A stretch of DNA of 64,000 nucleotides from Planosporangium thailandense (GCF_011947195.1 NZ_JAATVY010000003.1:1-64000); one strand, 5' to 3'; counted from the stretch's first letter, positions 54,890 to 63,754 are shown. The notes: generated by a model from the sequence alone, not told the origin. A program made the numbers and translations.

Positions 54890-55419
54890 GACCGCTCCCA
54901 GTCCACCCCGTCGACCAGCCATCGGCCGTTGGTCGAGATGAGCCGCAGGATGACCGTCCCGGAGTCCACCGGTACGGTCGCCTCTACGAACCGGGCGGAC
55001 CCGTTCTGCACGGTCACCTGGCCGGTGATCCGCTGAGCGGGCACCCCGGCGGGATCGGTGCTCTTGAGCTTGTCGCGCAGCGCAGCCGTGGCGTGCTTGG
55101 CGAAGCCCGCACGCCACTGTTCCGCGGTCACGCCGGTGTGGTTGAGCCACTCCTGAACGAAGTCGGTTGCCACGGTGGCAGGATCGGCCGCACCTGGGCT
55201 GGTGACCGGAGGTGCCGGGCTATCGGGAATTAGTAGGCTGTCATCTCCCGCGGTCGGGTCGACGCTGCTGCTGGTTGACGGCTCGACCGCGGGTCCCAAC
55301 GTCGTTGCCTGGTAAGGACCCGCAACCGCGCGGGTGATGCCGACGACGGCGAGCACGAGCAGCGCCAGGACGAGGGCAACGCCGTAGCGTGTGCCGAGCA
55401 GTCGCAGAACCGGGCGCAT
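54886..55419 (-). CDS. Bitopic membrane protein with NTF2-like outer domain (VirB8/TcpC-like candidate)
   Basis: This 177-residue protein has a short N-terminus, one helix (YGVALVLALLVLAVVGITRAV), a Ser/Pro linker and an outer domain of about 95 residues (FVQEWLNHTGVTAEQW, TGQVTVQNGSARF, WLVDGVDWE). Topology and the alpha-then-beta domain resemble the single-pass VirB8/TcpC subunits of Gram-positive type IV systems, which have NTF2-like folds. Similarity is by layout, not by a signature motif. It sits between the VirB6-like and hydrolase genes, overlapping the latter. Confidence 0.7.
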   Translation of the reverse strand: MRPVLRLLGTRYGVALVLALLVLAVVGITRAVAGPYQATTLGPAVEPSTSSSVDPTAGDDSLLIPDSPAPPVTSPGAADPATVATDFVQEWLNHTGVTAEQWRAGFAKHATAALRDKLKSTDPAGVPAQRITGQVTVQNGSARFVEATVPVDSGTVILRLISTNGRWLVDGVDWERS

Positions 55420-55425
55420 CTCATC

Positions 55426-57354
55426 TCACCTGGGCGTCTTCGTTGACTCCGACCGTCTGATCGAGGTCGCGGGTACCGATACCTCTCCCGCGTCGGGCCG
55501 GTAGACCGTGTAGGTCGGCGGGGCGTCAGCCACGTCCGGCTCCGTCCAGTGCTGGCTGGATTCGGCCCGGGGGCGACGGGGTGCGGGGGTGTTCGTGGCC
55601 GCAGCCGGCTCCGGCCTGACCGAACTCTCCGGACGCTCGGCCTGCGCGGGATCGGCCGTGACACCGGTGCCGGCGGCCACCACCGACTCGCTGCGGGACT
55701 CAGGTCGTTGGCTGATCTGCGCTGGTGTGCCGCGCCGGCCGAAGACCGGCTCGTTGGTACCGCCCTCTTCGATGAGGCGCAGCGCCGCAGCTTGCCGGAC
55801 ATCCCGGAAGAACAGTCGGTGCCAACTCCCGACCGAGGTGACCGCCCGCGAGGAGTCCTTGCCGCCGAGCTGCGTGATCCTGCGGTACGGCCGCAGCAGC
55901 AGCCAACCGACGACCCCGGTCAGCCAGATCAGCACGACCTGGAGCCAACCGGGCAGAGACGCGGTACTCATGACGAGATCGACGGCGAAGAGGTAGATCG
56001 CCGCGCCCGTACCGAAGATGACGATATTGAAGACGGCCGCCACCACCGCGTTGGCCAGCCGGCGCAGACCACCGCTGGCGGGACGGAGCAGACCGACCGT
56101 GCCCAGAACCGGCGCGGCGATCACCGCCCAGCGGAATATGAGGAACCCGAGAAGCACCAGGATCGACGCGGTGATGTCGAACATCGCGAAGAAAAGCGAC
56201 GCCAGGATCGAGATGAAGCCGGCACCGATGCGCTCCATGCCCTGCGTCCCTTGCAGGTACTGGTACGCCTCCGGGTCGTCGCTCTTGATCTGCTCGGCGA
56301 CCTTCATCCAGTTCGTCTGCTTACGGTCAATGATGAGCTGACGGCGCTTTGGATCGTCCCGAATGTCTTTGACTTCTCCCCAGGTAAATGATTTGGCGTC
56401 GTACAGAACCGGCCCGTACTTGATGGCGGTCGGACTGTCCGCGGATCCCAGTTCTCCGCGGAGCCAGTTTCGATACAACATCCCATCGGTTGCCGTGTCG
56501 CTCGCTCGAAGTGCCGGCGGCCGATGGTCTTTGCACGCTTCCGGGGTAAATGCGCAGTTACCAGGCGCGGAATCGTGCGACGGCGGTCCGACGGCGTCGT
56601 GGATAACGCCGAGCGACCCGATCAGCGTCTTGTCGGCCAGGTTGGCCGACCACGTCGGCCAGTGGGCGATGGCGGTGATGACCACCATCACGAGGACGGC
56701 CCAACCGGCCGTCGTCATCGCGTTGGACAGGTCCGACTGGCGGGAGCGCCAGAGCAGGTACAGGCCGATGACCGCCAGGGTGATCGCGCCGAAGACGGTG
56801 AAGACCTTCTGGTAGACGGCCTTCGTCGCCCGCTCGACCAGCGGATCTGCCCAACCCCACATGGACTTCGGGTTCCAGGCGCGTTCCCGCAGTGCGTTCG
56901 AGGCGCCGATGATCGAGGTTGCGATCATGAACTCGCCGTTGGCCACGGTGTTCTCGAACTTGTAGTCCGGATGCATGAGCGTCTGCGCGCATCCGATGTC
57001 GTACGTCGTGTAGTCGTATCCGGCGTAGCCGTACCGGGTGTAGAGACCCTTGGGGCCCGGCTGGTCGTACGCGTCGGGCCGCGAGGCGAACCAGCCGGCC
57101 ATTCCGGAGTCGGGCGCCTCGGGCGTCGGTGCCATCACGCACTGGATCCGCGACTGGCTGAGGTCCTTGAGTTGCCCCACGCACTTGTCGAAGTTGGCGG
57201 GGTTGCGCCACTCGTCGGTGGTACACAGTGAGCCGGTCACGTCTGCCAGCGGTGCCGCCGCGGCCGGACGGACCCCACCGAACAGGGTCGCCACGGCGCC
57301 CACGAGCACGGCCAGCACCAGCGACGCCATCCGGTGCTGGAGCTTCGCCTCCAC
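55426..57354 (-). CDS. Polytopic membrane protein, VirB6/TrbL-like
   Basis: This 642-residue protein has a signal peptide (ending PAAAAPLADV), an outer Cys-containing domain (about 35-150), then about seven hydrophobic segments in two groups (about 190-255 and 380-500). A hydrophilic C-terminal tail of about 150 residues is rich in Pro, Arg, Ser and Glu. Layout fits VirB6-like channel proteins of Gram-positive conjugation systems (TcpH, Orf15). GTG at 57354 follows GGAGG at good spacing and lies 3 bp after the VirB4-like gene. The assignment rests on topology and context. Confidence 0.75.
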   Translation of the reverse strand: MEAKLQHRMASLVLAVLVGAVATLFGGVRPAAAAPLADVTGSLCTTDEWRNPANFDKCVGQLKDLSQSRIQCVMAPTPEAPDSGMAGWFASRPDAYDQPGPKGLYTRYGYAGYDYTTYDIGCAQTLMHPDYKFENTVANGEFMIATSIIGASNALRERAWNPKSMWGWADPLVERATKAVYQKVFTVFGAITLAVIGLYLLWRSRQSDLSNAMTTAGWAVLVMVVITAIAHWPTWSANLADKTLIGSLGVIHDAVGPPSHDSAPGNCAFTPEACKDHRPPALRASDTATDGMLYRNWLRGELGSADSPTAIKYGPVLYDAKSFTWGEVKDIRDDPKRRQLIIDRKQTNWMKVAEQIKSDDPEAYQYLQGTQGMERIGAGFISILASLFFAMFDITASILVLLGFLIFRWAVIAAPVLGTVGLLRPASGGLRRLANAVVAAVFNIVIFGTGAAIYLFAVDLVMSTASLPGWLQVVLIWLTGVVGWLLLRPYRRITQLGGKDSSRAVTSVGSWHRLFFRDVRQAAALRLIEEGGTNEPVFGRRGTPAQISQRPESRSESVVAAGTGVTADPAQAERPESSVRPEPAAATNTPAPRRPRAESSQHWTEPDVADAPPTYTVYRPDAGEVSVPATSIRRSESTKTPR

Positions 57355-57357
57355 CGA

Positions 57358-60300
57358 TCAGTCCTCCGCCTCGTCGGGCTGTGCAGGTGGCAACGCCGGT
57401 GCGGGACCGGCCGCCGCGGGCGTCGTATCCAGGTACTTCAACAGGTCGGGGACGTACGACACGTCGACGCGCAGCTTCTGCACGCGCCCGTCGACATCCC
57501 GCATCACGAACTCCCGGAAGCCGAGCCGTGACTGCGAGGAAGCGTCTACTTGGGACAAGCCGGCGAGCGTCTGCTCGTACCCGACTCCGGTCGGCACCCG
57601 CAGCAGCCGCAGCGCCTCTTCGGCGATCTCAGTGTCCTCTGCGATCCGGCCGACGAAGACGGTGGACACGAGGTTCTGGACGTCCAGACCGAGGATGTCG
57701 CGCGGGTTCTGCGAGGCGACCAGCGCGGCGAGGTTCCATTTCCGGCTGTCGCGGGCGAGCCGGACCAGGAAGGAACGACCGGAGCGCCAGCCTTCCATGA
57801 AGTGCGCCTCGTCGAGGCCGACCAGCTTGCGCTGCCCCATCTCGCCGCCGTAGCAGCGGCGTACGGCGAGGCGGTGCGCGGTGTGCAGCATCGGGAGAGC
57901 GAGGGATTCCTCGGCCGACCAGTACTCACGCTCGATCTTCAGGTCGGGCAGCCGGAGCCCGGCCATCGTGATGACCGTCAGCGTGGTGTCCGACGCCAGT
58001 GAACCGGACGCCGGTGAGCCGAAGAACAGCGTCGCGAGCGGCATCTCGGCGGTGTCCAGCAGCAGGTCGCCGAGTTCGCGTGACTCGTCGTCGCCGGCGC
58101 TGTGCAGCAGCGCGACCACGTCGTCGAGGGTGGAGGTCTCCTCCGCCGGCACCTGGCGTACGGCGTGCCGCAGCAGGGTCGCCGTCGACGCTTCCCGGGC
58201 CACCTGTGGCGGTACGAGCATCATGCAGATGTCCTGGACGAGCATCCGCCGCTCGGCCCGGGCGTTGGAGACGGCGATCTCGAACTCGCGGTCGCCGGTC
58301 GGCCCGGCTGCGAAGTGGGAGCGCAGCGGGGTGGGGATCAGCGCGTACGGGGCCAGGGTGCCCTGCTCGGATCCGGTCAGGTTGAGCACCCGCGAGTACG
58401 GCGCAAGCTCCGGCATGGCGCACAACCGGGCCAGCGGGCCGGACGGGTCGAGCAGCGTCACCTGTACGCCACGGCGGGCCGCGAGGTACCCCAGCGCGCC
58501 CAGCAGCGTGGACTTGCCACCGCCGGGTTCGGCCACGAACACCGCGAGGCCGGAGCGCTCCCGCACCTCCATCGGGAAGTGGAGGTCGAGGAACACGGGG
58601 CGCCGGCAGGTACCCGAGGTGCGGCCGATGAGGTCGCCGCGGCGGTCGCCGACGGTCGAGGCGGCCTGGGGCAGCGCCGCGGCGAACAGCTTGATGGGCA
58701 TCCGCCGCAGGTATCCGGTGTTCGCCAGCGGCTCGCCCGGGATGAACTCACGGGCCAGCCAGTCCTGGTTCTTGGGGTGCTGCAGCGAGACACGCATCTC
58801 GCGGGAGTACAGCTGGGTCAACCGCCGGGCCCGTTCCAGACACTCTTCGCGGGTGCGCCCGCTGACGGCGATGCGGTGCCAGCCGTGCGCGCGGGACGAG
58901 TCGACCGGCAGCCCGGTGGTGATGTCGTCGCCGATGGTCAGCGCCCGTTTCGCCAGCCGTTCGAGCTCGGGCGGGGCGTCGATGCCGTGCTCGGCGTAGT
59001 CGCTCTGCTGGGAACGGATGAGTCGGAGCCGGTGTTCGAGGTTGCGGAACGAGTCGGACGGGCCGAGTATGTCCACTCTGGACGACAGCTCCATGGGCCA
59101 CGGCAGCCGCTCGTGGAAGTGCAGCCACGGCTCGTGGCGTTCGGGAATGTCGAGCGGCTCCATCCGGCCGACCGTGAGGACGGCGACGTGGCGCTCCTCG
59201 CCGGTCATCCGGTTGACGAGCTTCACCGTGGAGCCGTACGGGGTGCGGTAACGCTCGATCTGTTCGGTGAGCGCCAGCAGGTCGCCGCGTTCCCACGCGC
59301 CGTGCTCCACAGGGGACAGTGCGGCCGGCGGCTGCATGCAGAGCGCGACCGACCGGTACAGCAGCCACTCCAGTTCGCTCGAGGTCACCCGCCGTCCGCG
59401 CATGCCGAAGGCGCCGAGCACCTCGTCGAACTGTTCGATGGTGCGCGCCATCCGCCGCCGCTCGCCGCCGCTGACACCCTTGCCGAACAGCCGGCCGATC
59501 CGCTCGGACATGGTGTCGCCCAGGGTGCGCCGGGCGAAGGTGATGCCCAGGTAGGTCTGACCTTCGGCGTGGTTGACCGACAGCAGGTGCTGCTGGGCGG
59601 CGACGAGGTGGTCGGACCAGGACGGCGCCCCGGGCACCGCCGGAAGCGGGTGGGGCGTGTGCGAGTCGATCGCCCTGGCCCACTGGTCGGCCGGGAAGGG
59701 GCGGCTGGTGCGGCGCAGGTGGATGCGGAAGCCGGCCAGGCCCGCGTACTGCTCGGAGATCGCCAGCAGCAGCGCTTCGCGCTCGGCGTCGGGGCGGAAC
59801 GCCCACCGCACCTCGGGCAGCCAGTACCAGGCGGTGACCGAGTTGGGGGTGAAGGTGAGGTGGCCGGCGATCTCGGTGATGGCCAGTTCGACGGCGGGAT
59901 CCCGGTCCCGGTGCCGGGGTCTGGGGACCTTCCGCAGGGGGTCGCGGTCGTGCCGCGTGGCGGATTCCCGGGTGCGTGCGAGCGCTCGTCCGGGTTCGCC
60001 GTCCTTGCGCGATGCCTTCTTGTCGCGTTGCGCCGGAACGCCCTCGTTCACCGGGCGGTTGATCGGCTCGCGGAGCCGGTCGGGGCGGTTGGGGCTGTCA
60101 CCGGCCCGGCTGCGCTGGCCGGCGCCGGCCGGCGCTTCGACGGGGGCGCCGCCGGGCGACGCCGCCGCGTTGTTCCGGTTACCGTCTGTCTCGCCGCCGG
60201 CCGGCGTCTCGCGTTCGACGAGGCCGAGGAACGGTGAGTCGACGTCGGCGGGTGGTTCCGCGTCGCCGTCCGGGGCGGCTGCGGGGTCGGTCCAGGTCTC

Positions 60301-60444
60301 GTCCGGGGCGCCCGAGCCGTCGCCCTGGAGGACGGCGATGCGGCCGCCGTCCGCCAGGGCCTGGAGGCCGCCGTCGTAGTCGAGCCAGTGTCCGGAATCG
60401 TCCTCGATCCCGTTCGCTTCGGCGTCGTTGTGTCCCCGCGTCAT
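57358..60444 (-). CDS. VirB4/TraC-type conjugation ATPase
   Basis: This 1028-residue protein has a disordered, charged N-terminus of about 180 residues, then a VirB4 N-terminal domain and a RecA-like ATPase with Walker A AEPGGGKSTLLGAL near 640 and Walker B KLVGLDEAHF near 877. The later ALVASQNPRDIL and RLGFREFVMRDVDGR are typical of VirB4 C-termini. It would energise assembly or transport of a type IV secretion channel. The ATG overlaps the PrgI-like stop (ATGA). The N-terminal extension is unusually long. Confidence 0.9.
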   Translation of the reverse strand: MTRGHNDAEANGIEDDSGHWLDYDGGLQALADGGRIAVLQGDGSGAPDETWTDPAAAPDGDAEPPADVDSPFLGLVERETPAGGETDGNRNNAAASPGGAPVEAPAGAGQRSRAGDSPNRPDRLREPINRPVNEGVPAQRDKKASRKDGEPGRALARTRESATRHDRDPLRKVPRPRHRDRDPAVELAITEIAGHLTFTPNSVTAWYWLPEVRWAFRPDAEREALLLAISEQYAGLAGFRIHLRRTSRPFPADQWARAIDSHTPHPLPAVPGAPSWSDHLVAAQQHLLSVNHAEGQTYLGITFARRTLGDTMSERIGRLFGKGVSGGERRRMARTIEQFDEVLGAFGMRGRRVTSSELEWLLYRSVALCMQPPAALSPVEHGAWERGDLLALTEQIERYRTPYGSTVKLVNRMTGEERHVAVLTVGRMEPLDIPERHEPWLHFHERLPWPMELSSRVDILGPSDSFRNLEHRLRLIRSQQSDYAEHGIDAPPELERLAKRALTIGDDITTGLPVDSSRAHGWHRIAVSGRTREECLERARRLTQLYSREMRVSLQHPKNQDWLAREFIPGEPLANTGYLRRMPIKLFAAALPQAASTVGDRRGDLIGRTSGTCRRPVFLDLHFPMEVRERSGLAVFVAEPGGGKSTLLGALGYLAARRGVQVTLLDPSGPLARLCAMPELAPYSRVLNLTGSEQGTLAPYALIPTPLRSHFAAGPTGDREFEIAVSNARAERRMLVQDICMMLVPPQVAREASTATLLRHAVRQVPAEETSTLDDVVALLHSAGDDESRELGDLLLDTAEMPLATLFFGSPASGSLASDTTLTVITMAGLRLPDLKIEREYWSAEESLALPMLHTAHRLAVRRCYGGEMGQRKLVGLDEAHFMEGWRSGRSFLVRLARDSRKWNLAALVASQNPRDILGLDVQNLVSTVFVGRIAEDTEIAEEALRLLRVPTGVGYEQTLAGLSQVDASSQSRLGFREFVMRDVDGRVQKLRVDVSYVPDLLKYLDTTPAAAGPAPALPPAQPDEAED

Positions 60445-60806
60445 GTCAGCTCCTCGCGGATGCGTATCCGGCGTGCGACGAACCGCGCATCGCGTTGCTC
60501 GAGGCGGGGCTCCCGGGTGTTCCGCCAGTCGGTGAGCGCGGTGCGGATCACCATCCGGGCGGGCCGGTCCGGGTCGACGTAGCGGAACACCAGCGAGGTG
60601 GAGACCATCGCGAGCGCGATCTCCCACGCTGGAAACAGGTCCGGTCCCTGGAGGGTAATCAGCCAGTGCAGGAACATATAGAACGGTACGAGTATGATGA
60701 ACAGTCCATATTGGGCATACGGGAGCTGGACCGGCAAGGTGTATCCGGGCGGGCCCAGGTATACGAGCCTGGCCCGGTAGATGTCGTCGTCGGTACGGAG
60801 CCGCAT
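60441..60806 (-). CDS. PrgI/TcpE-like small membrane protein
   Basis: This 121-residue protein has two close hydrophobic segments (about 30-50 and 58-73: YGLFIILVPFYMFLHWLI and WEIALAMVSTSLVF) followed by a basic C-terminal region (RPARMVIRTALTDWRNTRE). This is the layout of PrgI/TcpE proteins, which are regularly encoded directly before VirB4 in Gram-positive type IV systems, as here. It overlaps the VirB4 gene by 4 bp. Confidence 0.78.
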   Translation of the reverse strand: MRLRTDDDIYRARLVYLGPPGYTLPVQLPYAQYGLFIILVPFYMFLHWLITLQGPDLFPAWEIALAMVSTSLVFRYVDPDRPARMVIRTALTDWRNTREPRLEQRDARFVARRIRIREELT

Positions 60807-60849
60807 GGTCGCCCCACTCGTCTCGCAGGTCGTTTCCGTCCGTCTCGGT

Positions 60850-61152
60850 CTACTTGAACACCAGCTTGATCAAGGAGTCGCCGACGACGAGGAGCGTGGC
60901 TGCGCCCGCGATGAAGGCCAGGCCGATGATGGCGATCGCCGAACTGGTCAACACCCGTGAGACTTCGCCCCGGCTGGCCCGGCCGATGAAGATCACCCCG
61001 AGCACGGCCAGCAGGATCGGCGCGATCTTGCTGGCGAAGAAGGTGAGGATACCTTCGGTGTTGATCTCGCCGGGGGGCGCTGCGAGGGTGTCTACGCCCG
61101 GTGGAGGGAGTGTATGGACCCACACCGCCTGGCTAACCTCGATAAGCATCAT
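60850..61152 (-). CDS. Small two-helix membrane protein, VirB2/TrbC-like candidate
   Basis: This 100-residue protein has a non-typical N-terminus and two helices (IAPILLAVLGVIFIG and AIAIIGLAFIAGAATLLVVG) joined by the short basic loop RASRGEVSR, the topology of VirB2/TrbC pilins and related small subunits. It is the first gene of the type IV-like operon. GGGAAGG precedes tandem ATG codons (61152 and 61149). Assignment as a pilin is by topology only. Confidence 0.68.
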   Translation of the reverse strand: MMLIEVSQAVWVHTLPPPGVDTLAAPPGEINTEGILTFFASKIAPILLAVLGVIFIGRASRGEVSRVLTSSAIAIIGLAFIAGAATLLVVGDSLIKLVFK

Positions 61153-61434
61153 CGATCAACCTTCCCGGTACGCGGTGGCCACCGCGTGTACAGCCCTGCC
61201 GATGATGGGACGCCACTGGATCAACCCTGACTGCCTGTATAGGAAACGGGGTCGGTGCGCGCGTGCGCTATGCAGGCTTTTGCGCTGGTAGAACCTGTTT
61301 AGGGTGGTTAACAGACTGGATAGCGCCCACTTGCAGAGAGTACGTTGAAGGCCCTCTTATCAACAAGCTGACCGATACGTTGCTACCGGCGAGGCTGCCA
61401 TGGTGGCCGCCCGGCGTGCCTGAAGAGCGCTAGG
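61153..61434. other. Divergent spacer between the secretion-like operon and folP
   Basis: About 280 bp contain no gene and are more AT-rich than their surroundings. The spacer would carry the operon promoter and a leader of up to 180 nt. No phage or plasmid attachment repeat was recognised. Confidence 0.5.
61337..61366 (-). promoter_or_regulatory. Possible promoter of the secretion-like operon
   Basis: On the minus strand TTGTTG (61361-61366) and TACTCT (61337-61342) are 18 bp apart in an AT-rich patch. The predicted transcript has a leader of about 180 nt before the first gene. Confidence 0.3.
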
Positions 61435-61440
61435 TAACGT
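61435..61440 (+). promoter_or_regulatory. Leaderless -10 box of folP
   Basis: TAACGT is 7 nt before the GTG at 61448, so folP-folB-folK have their own promoter instead of relying on ftsH-folE. Confidence 0.55.
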
Positions 61441-61447
61441 CATCACT

Positions 61448-62281
61448 GTGACCGACCTGCTCGCCGCCCGACACCCCGTTGTGATGGGCATTCTCAACGT
61501 GACCCCGGACAGCTTCTCTGACGGAGGTCGGTACGACGACGTCGACGCGGCGGTGGCGCACGCCACGCAGATGATCTCCGACGGCGCCCACCTGGTGGAC
61601 ATCGGCGGTGAGTCAACCCGCCCCGGCTCCGATCGGATCGACGCGGAGACCGAACTGGCCCGCGTGCGGCCCGTCATCCGTGAATTGGCTGCCGCGGGAG
61701 TGCCGATGAGCATCGACACCACCCGCGCGACGGTGGCGGCGGCGGCGTTGGAGGCCGGGGTCAGCGTCGTCAACGACGTTTCGGGCGGCATGGCCGATCC
61801 GGACATGGGCCGGGTCGTGGCCGACGCCGGCTGTCCGTGGGTGCTCATGCACTGGCGCGGCCACTCGCGGGGGATGAACGAGCTTGCCGTCTACGCCGAC
61901 GTAGTGAAAGAGGTGTGCGCCGAGCTGTCGGAGCGCGCGGACGCCGCGATCGCCGCCGGCGTCGCGCCCGATCGGATCGTCCTCGACCCCGGCCTCGGCT
62001 TCGCCAAGACCGCGGAGCACAACTGGCGGCTCTCGGCCCACCTCGACGCGGTCATCGCGCTCGGCTACCCGGTGCTCTTCGGGTCCAGCCGCAAGTCCTA
62101 CCTCGGCCGCCTGCTCGCCGGCCCCGACGGCACGCCGCGCCCGGTGGACGACCGCGCCACGGCGTCGGTGGCGAGCGCGCTGCTCGCGGTCGCGGCCGGC
62201 GCGTGGGGCGTACGCGTCCACGACGTCCGGGAGACCGTCGACGCGCTCCGGGTATGGCAGGCTACGGAGGCGTGCCGGTGA
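61448..62281 (+). CDS. folP: Dihydropteroate synthase
   Basis: This 277-residue TIM-barrel enzyme joins p-aminobenzoate to dihydropterin pyrophosphate and is the target of sulfonamides. It shows GILNVTPDSFSDGG, DIGGESTRPGS, SIDTTR, NDVSGG, DPGLGFAKT and SRKSYLG. All are intact, so it is a functional FolP1 type. The GTG start follows a leaderless -10 box. The stop overlaps the folB start (GTGA). Confidence 0.97.
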   Translation: MTDLLAARHPVVMGILNVTPDSFSDGGRYDDVDAAVAHATQMISDGAHLVDIGGESTRPGSDRIDAETELARVRPVIRELAAAGVPMSIDTTRATVAAAALEAGVSVVNDVSGGMADPDMGRVVADAGCPWVLMHWRGHSRGMNELAVYADVVKEVCAELSERADAAIAAGVAPDRIVLDPGLGFAKTAEHNWRLSAHLDAVIALGYPVLFGSSRKSYLGRLLAGPDGTPRPVDDRATASVASALLAVAAGAWGVRVHDVRETVDALRVWQATEACR

Positions 62282-62670
62282 CTGATCGGATCGAATTGAC
62301 CGGACTGCGCGCCCGCGGCCACCACGGCGTGTACGACTTCGAGCGCGCCCAGGGGCAGGACTTCGTGGTCGACGTGATCCTGGAGCTGGACCTGTCGCGC
62401 GCCGCCGCCAGCGACGACGTGACCGACACGGTGCACTACGGGGAGCTGGCCGAGCGGCTGGTGAAGATCGTCGAGGGCGAGCCGGTCAACCTGATCGAGA
62501 CGCTGGCCGACCGGTTGGCGGCGGCGTGCCTGCGCGACGACCGGGTGTCGGTGGCGACGGTGACGGTCCACAAGCCGCAGGCGCCGATCCCGCACGAGTT
62601 CGCCGACGTGGCCGTCACCCTGAGCCGGAGCGCCGTCACGCTGAGCCGGAGCGCAGAGGACCGGGCATGA
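62278..62670 (+). CDS. folB: Dihydroneopterin aldolase
   Basis: This 130-residue enzyme cleaves dihydroneopterin to the hydroxymethyl-pterin used by FolK. It shows RIELTGLRARGHHGVYDFER, DTVHYGELAE, NLIETLADRLAA and VTVHKPQAPIPHEF with its catalytic Lys. The C-terminus contains a duplicated heptapeptide (AVTLSRS twice) from a 21-bp tandem repeat. GTG at 62278 overlaps folP; GTG at 62272 is an alternative. Confidence 0.95.
   Translation: MTDRIELTGLRARGHHGVYDFERAQGQDFVVDVILELDLSRAAASDDVTDTVHYGELAERLVKIVEGEPVNLIETLADRLAAACLRDDRVSVATVTVHKPQAPIPHEFADVAVTLSRSAVTLSRSAEDRA
62611..62652. repeat. 21-bp tandem duplication in the 3' end of folB
   Basis: Two copies differing at one base (GCCGTCACCCTGAGCCGGAGC and the same with G at position 10) encode AVTLSRS twice, lengthening the enzyme's C-terminal tail in frame. 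Confidence 0.8.
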
Positions 62671-63203
62671 GCCGGGCCGTCCTGTCTCTCGGCAGCAACC
62701 TCGGCGACCGCGCGGCGAGCCTGCGGACCGCGGTGGCGGCGCTCGGCGACCACGTCATCGCGGTCTCCGGCGTGTACGAGACGCCGCCGTGGGGCGGGCC
62801 CGGGCCGGACGGCCGTGAGTCGCCTCCGTACCTCAACGCGGTCGTGCTGGCCGTCGACGACGGCGACGACCCGTACGCGTGGCTGGCCCGGGCCCGCGAA
62901 CTGGAGCGGGCGGCCGGCCGCGAGCGCGACCCGTCCTGGCAGTACGCACCGCGTACGCTGGATGTCGACGTGATCACTGTTTGGGCCGACGACGGGACCC
63001 CGGTCCGGTCCGAGGACCCCGACCTGGTGCTGCCGCACCCGCGGGCGCACCAGCGCGCGTTCGTGCTCCGGCCCTGGCTGGACATCCAGCCGTACGCGCA
63101 ACTGCCCGGGCGGGGCTGGGTCTACGACCTCGTGCGCGCCGACCCCGTCGCCGCCGACCTGACGAATCTTCGCCCATGCGCCGACCTGTCCTTGGAGCCA
63201 TGA
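62667..63203 (+). CDS. folK: 6-hydroxymethyl-7,8-dihydropterin pyrophosphokinase
   Basis: This 178-residue HPPK has LSLGSNLGDRAASL, the SGVYETPPWG stretch, the ELERAAGRER nucleotide region and the signature APRTLDVDVI with the Mg-binding Asp pair. It activates the pterin for FolP. The ATG overlaps the folB stop (ATGA), and its own stop overlaps the next start. Confidence 0.97.
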   Translation: MSRAVLSLGSNLGDRAASLRTAVAALGDHVIAVSGVYETPPWGGPGPDGRESPPYLNAVVLAVDDGDDPYAWLARARELERAAGRERDPSWQYAPRTLDVDVITVWADDGTPVRSEDPDLVLPHPRAHQRAFVLRPWLDIQPYAQLPGRGWVYDLVRADPVAADLTNLRPCADLSLEP

Positions 63204-63754
63204 CGATGACCACGCCCCGGGAGCCGACGCCAGAGCCGCGGATGCGGCCCACCAAACTGTCCACCCTGTTCGTGGCCGCGCTGGCTGCGGCCGCCGTGGC
63301 GTGGCTGGTGATCAGCCGCTTCTACGGCGACATCGCCACCACATTGCCGTGGCTGCCGCCGTTCGTCATGCTCGGGCTGGCGCTCGTCGAGGCCGTGCTC
63401 GCACCGGGCACGAAGGCACGCATCGAGCGCAGGAACGGCGCGCCGCCGGTCAACCCGCTCGCCGTCGCCTGGTACGTCGTTCTCGCGAAGGCCTCTGCGC
63501 TCGGTGGCGCCCTGTTCACCGGCCTGTACGCCGGGCTGCTGACGTGGCTGGTGCCGCAGCGGGGATTCCTCACCCACGTGGGCCAGGACCTGCCGCAGGC
63601 GATCGTGGGCGTGATCGGCGCGCTCGCGCTCACGCTCGCCGGCCTGTGGCTGGAGCGGGCGTGCCGGGTTCCGCCGCCTCCGCCGGACGACAACCGCGTC
63701 GGCGAGGACCGCCCAGGCGGCGACCGGTCGGGAGGCCGGCCCGGGGGCATCTGA
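63200..63754 (+). CDS. DUF3180 membrane protein (Rv3605c type)
   Basis: This 184-residue protein has four hydrophobic helices (starting LSTLFVAALAAAAVAWLVI, then WLPPFVMLGLALVEAVL) and a polar C-terminal tail rich in Pro, Asp and Gly. It matches DUF3180 in layout and in position directly after folK. The function is unknown. ATG at 63200 overlaps folK. Confidence 0.9.
   Translation: MTMTTPREPTPEPRMRPTKLSTLFVAALAAAAVAWLVISRFYGDIATTLPWLPPFVMLGLALVEAVLAPGTKARIERRNGAPPVNPLAVAWYVVLAKASALGGALFTGLYAGLLTWLVPQRGFLTHVGQDLPQAIVGVIGALALTLAGLWLERACRVPPPPPDDNRVGEDRPGGDRSGGRPGGI

Noticed and set aside
58102-60237. A 711-codon plus-strand open frame
   Set aside because: Antisense shadow of the VirB4-like gene.
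50527-61447. The folE-folP insert as a complete integrative conjugative element
   Set aside because: No relaxase, coupling protein, integrase, replication or partition gene and no flanking direct repeat was found; hypX and the paralogous membrane protein gene are on the other strand.
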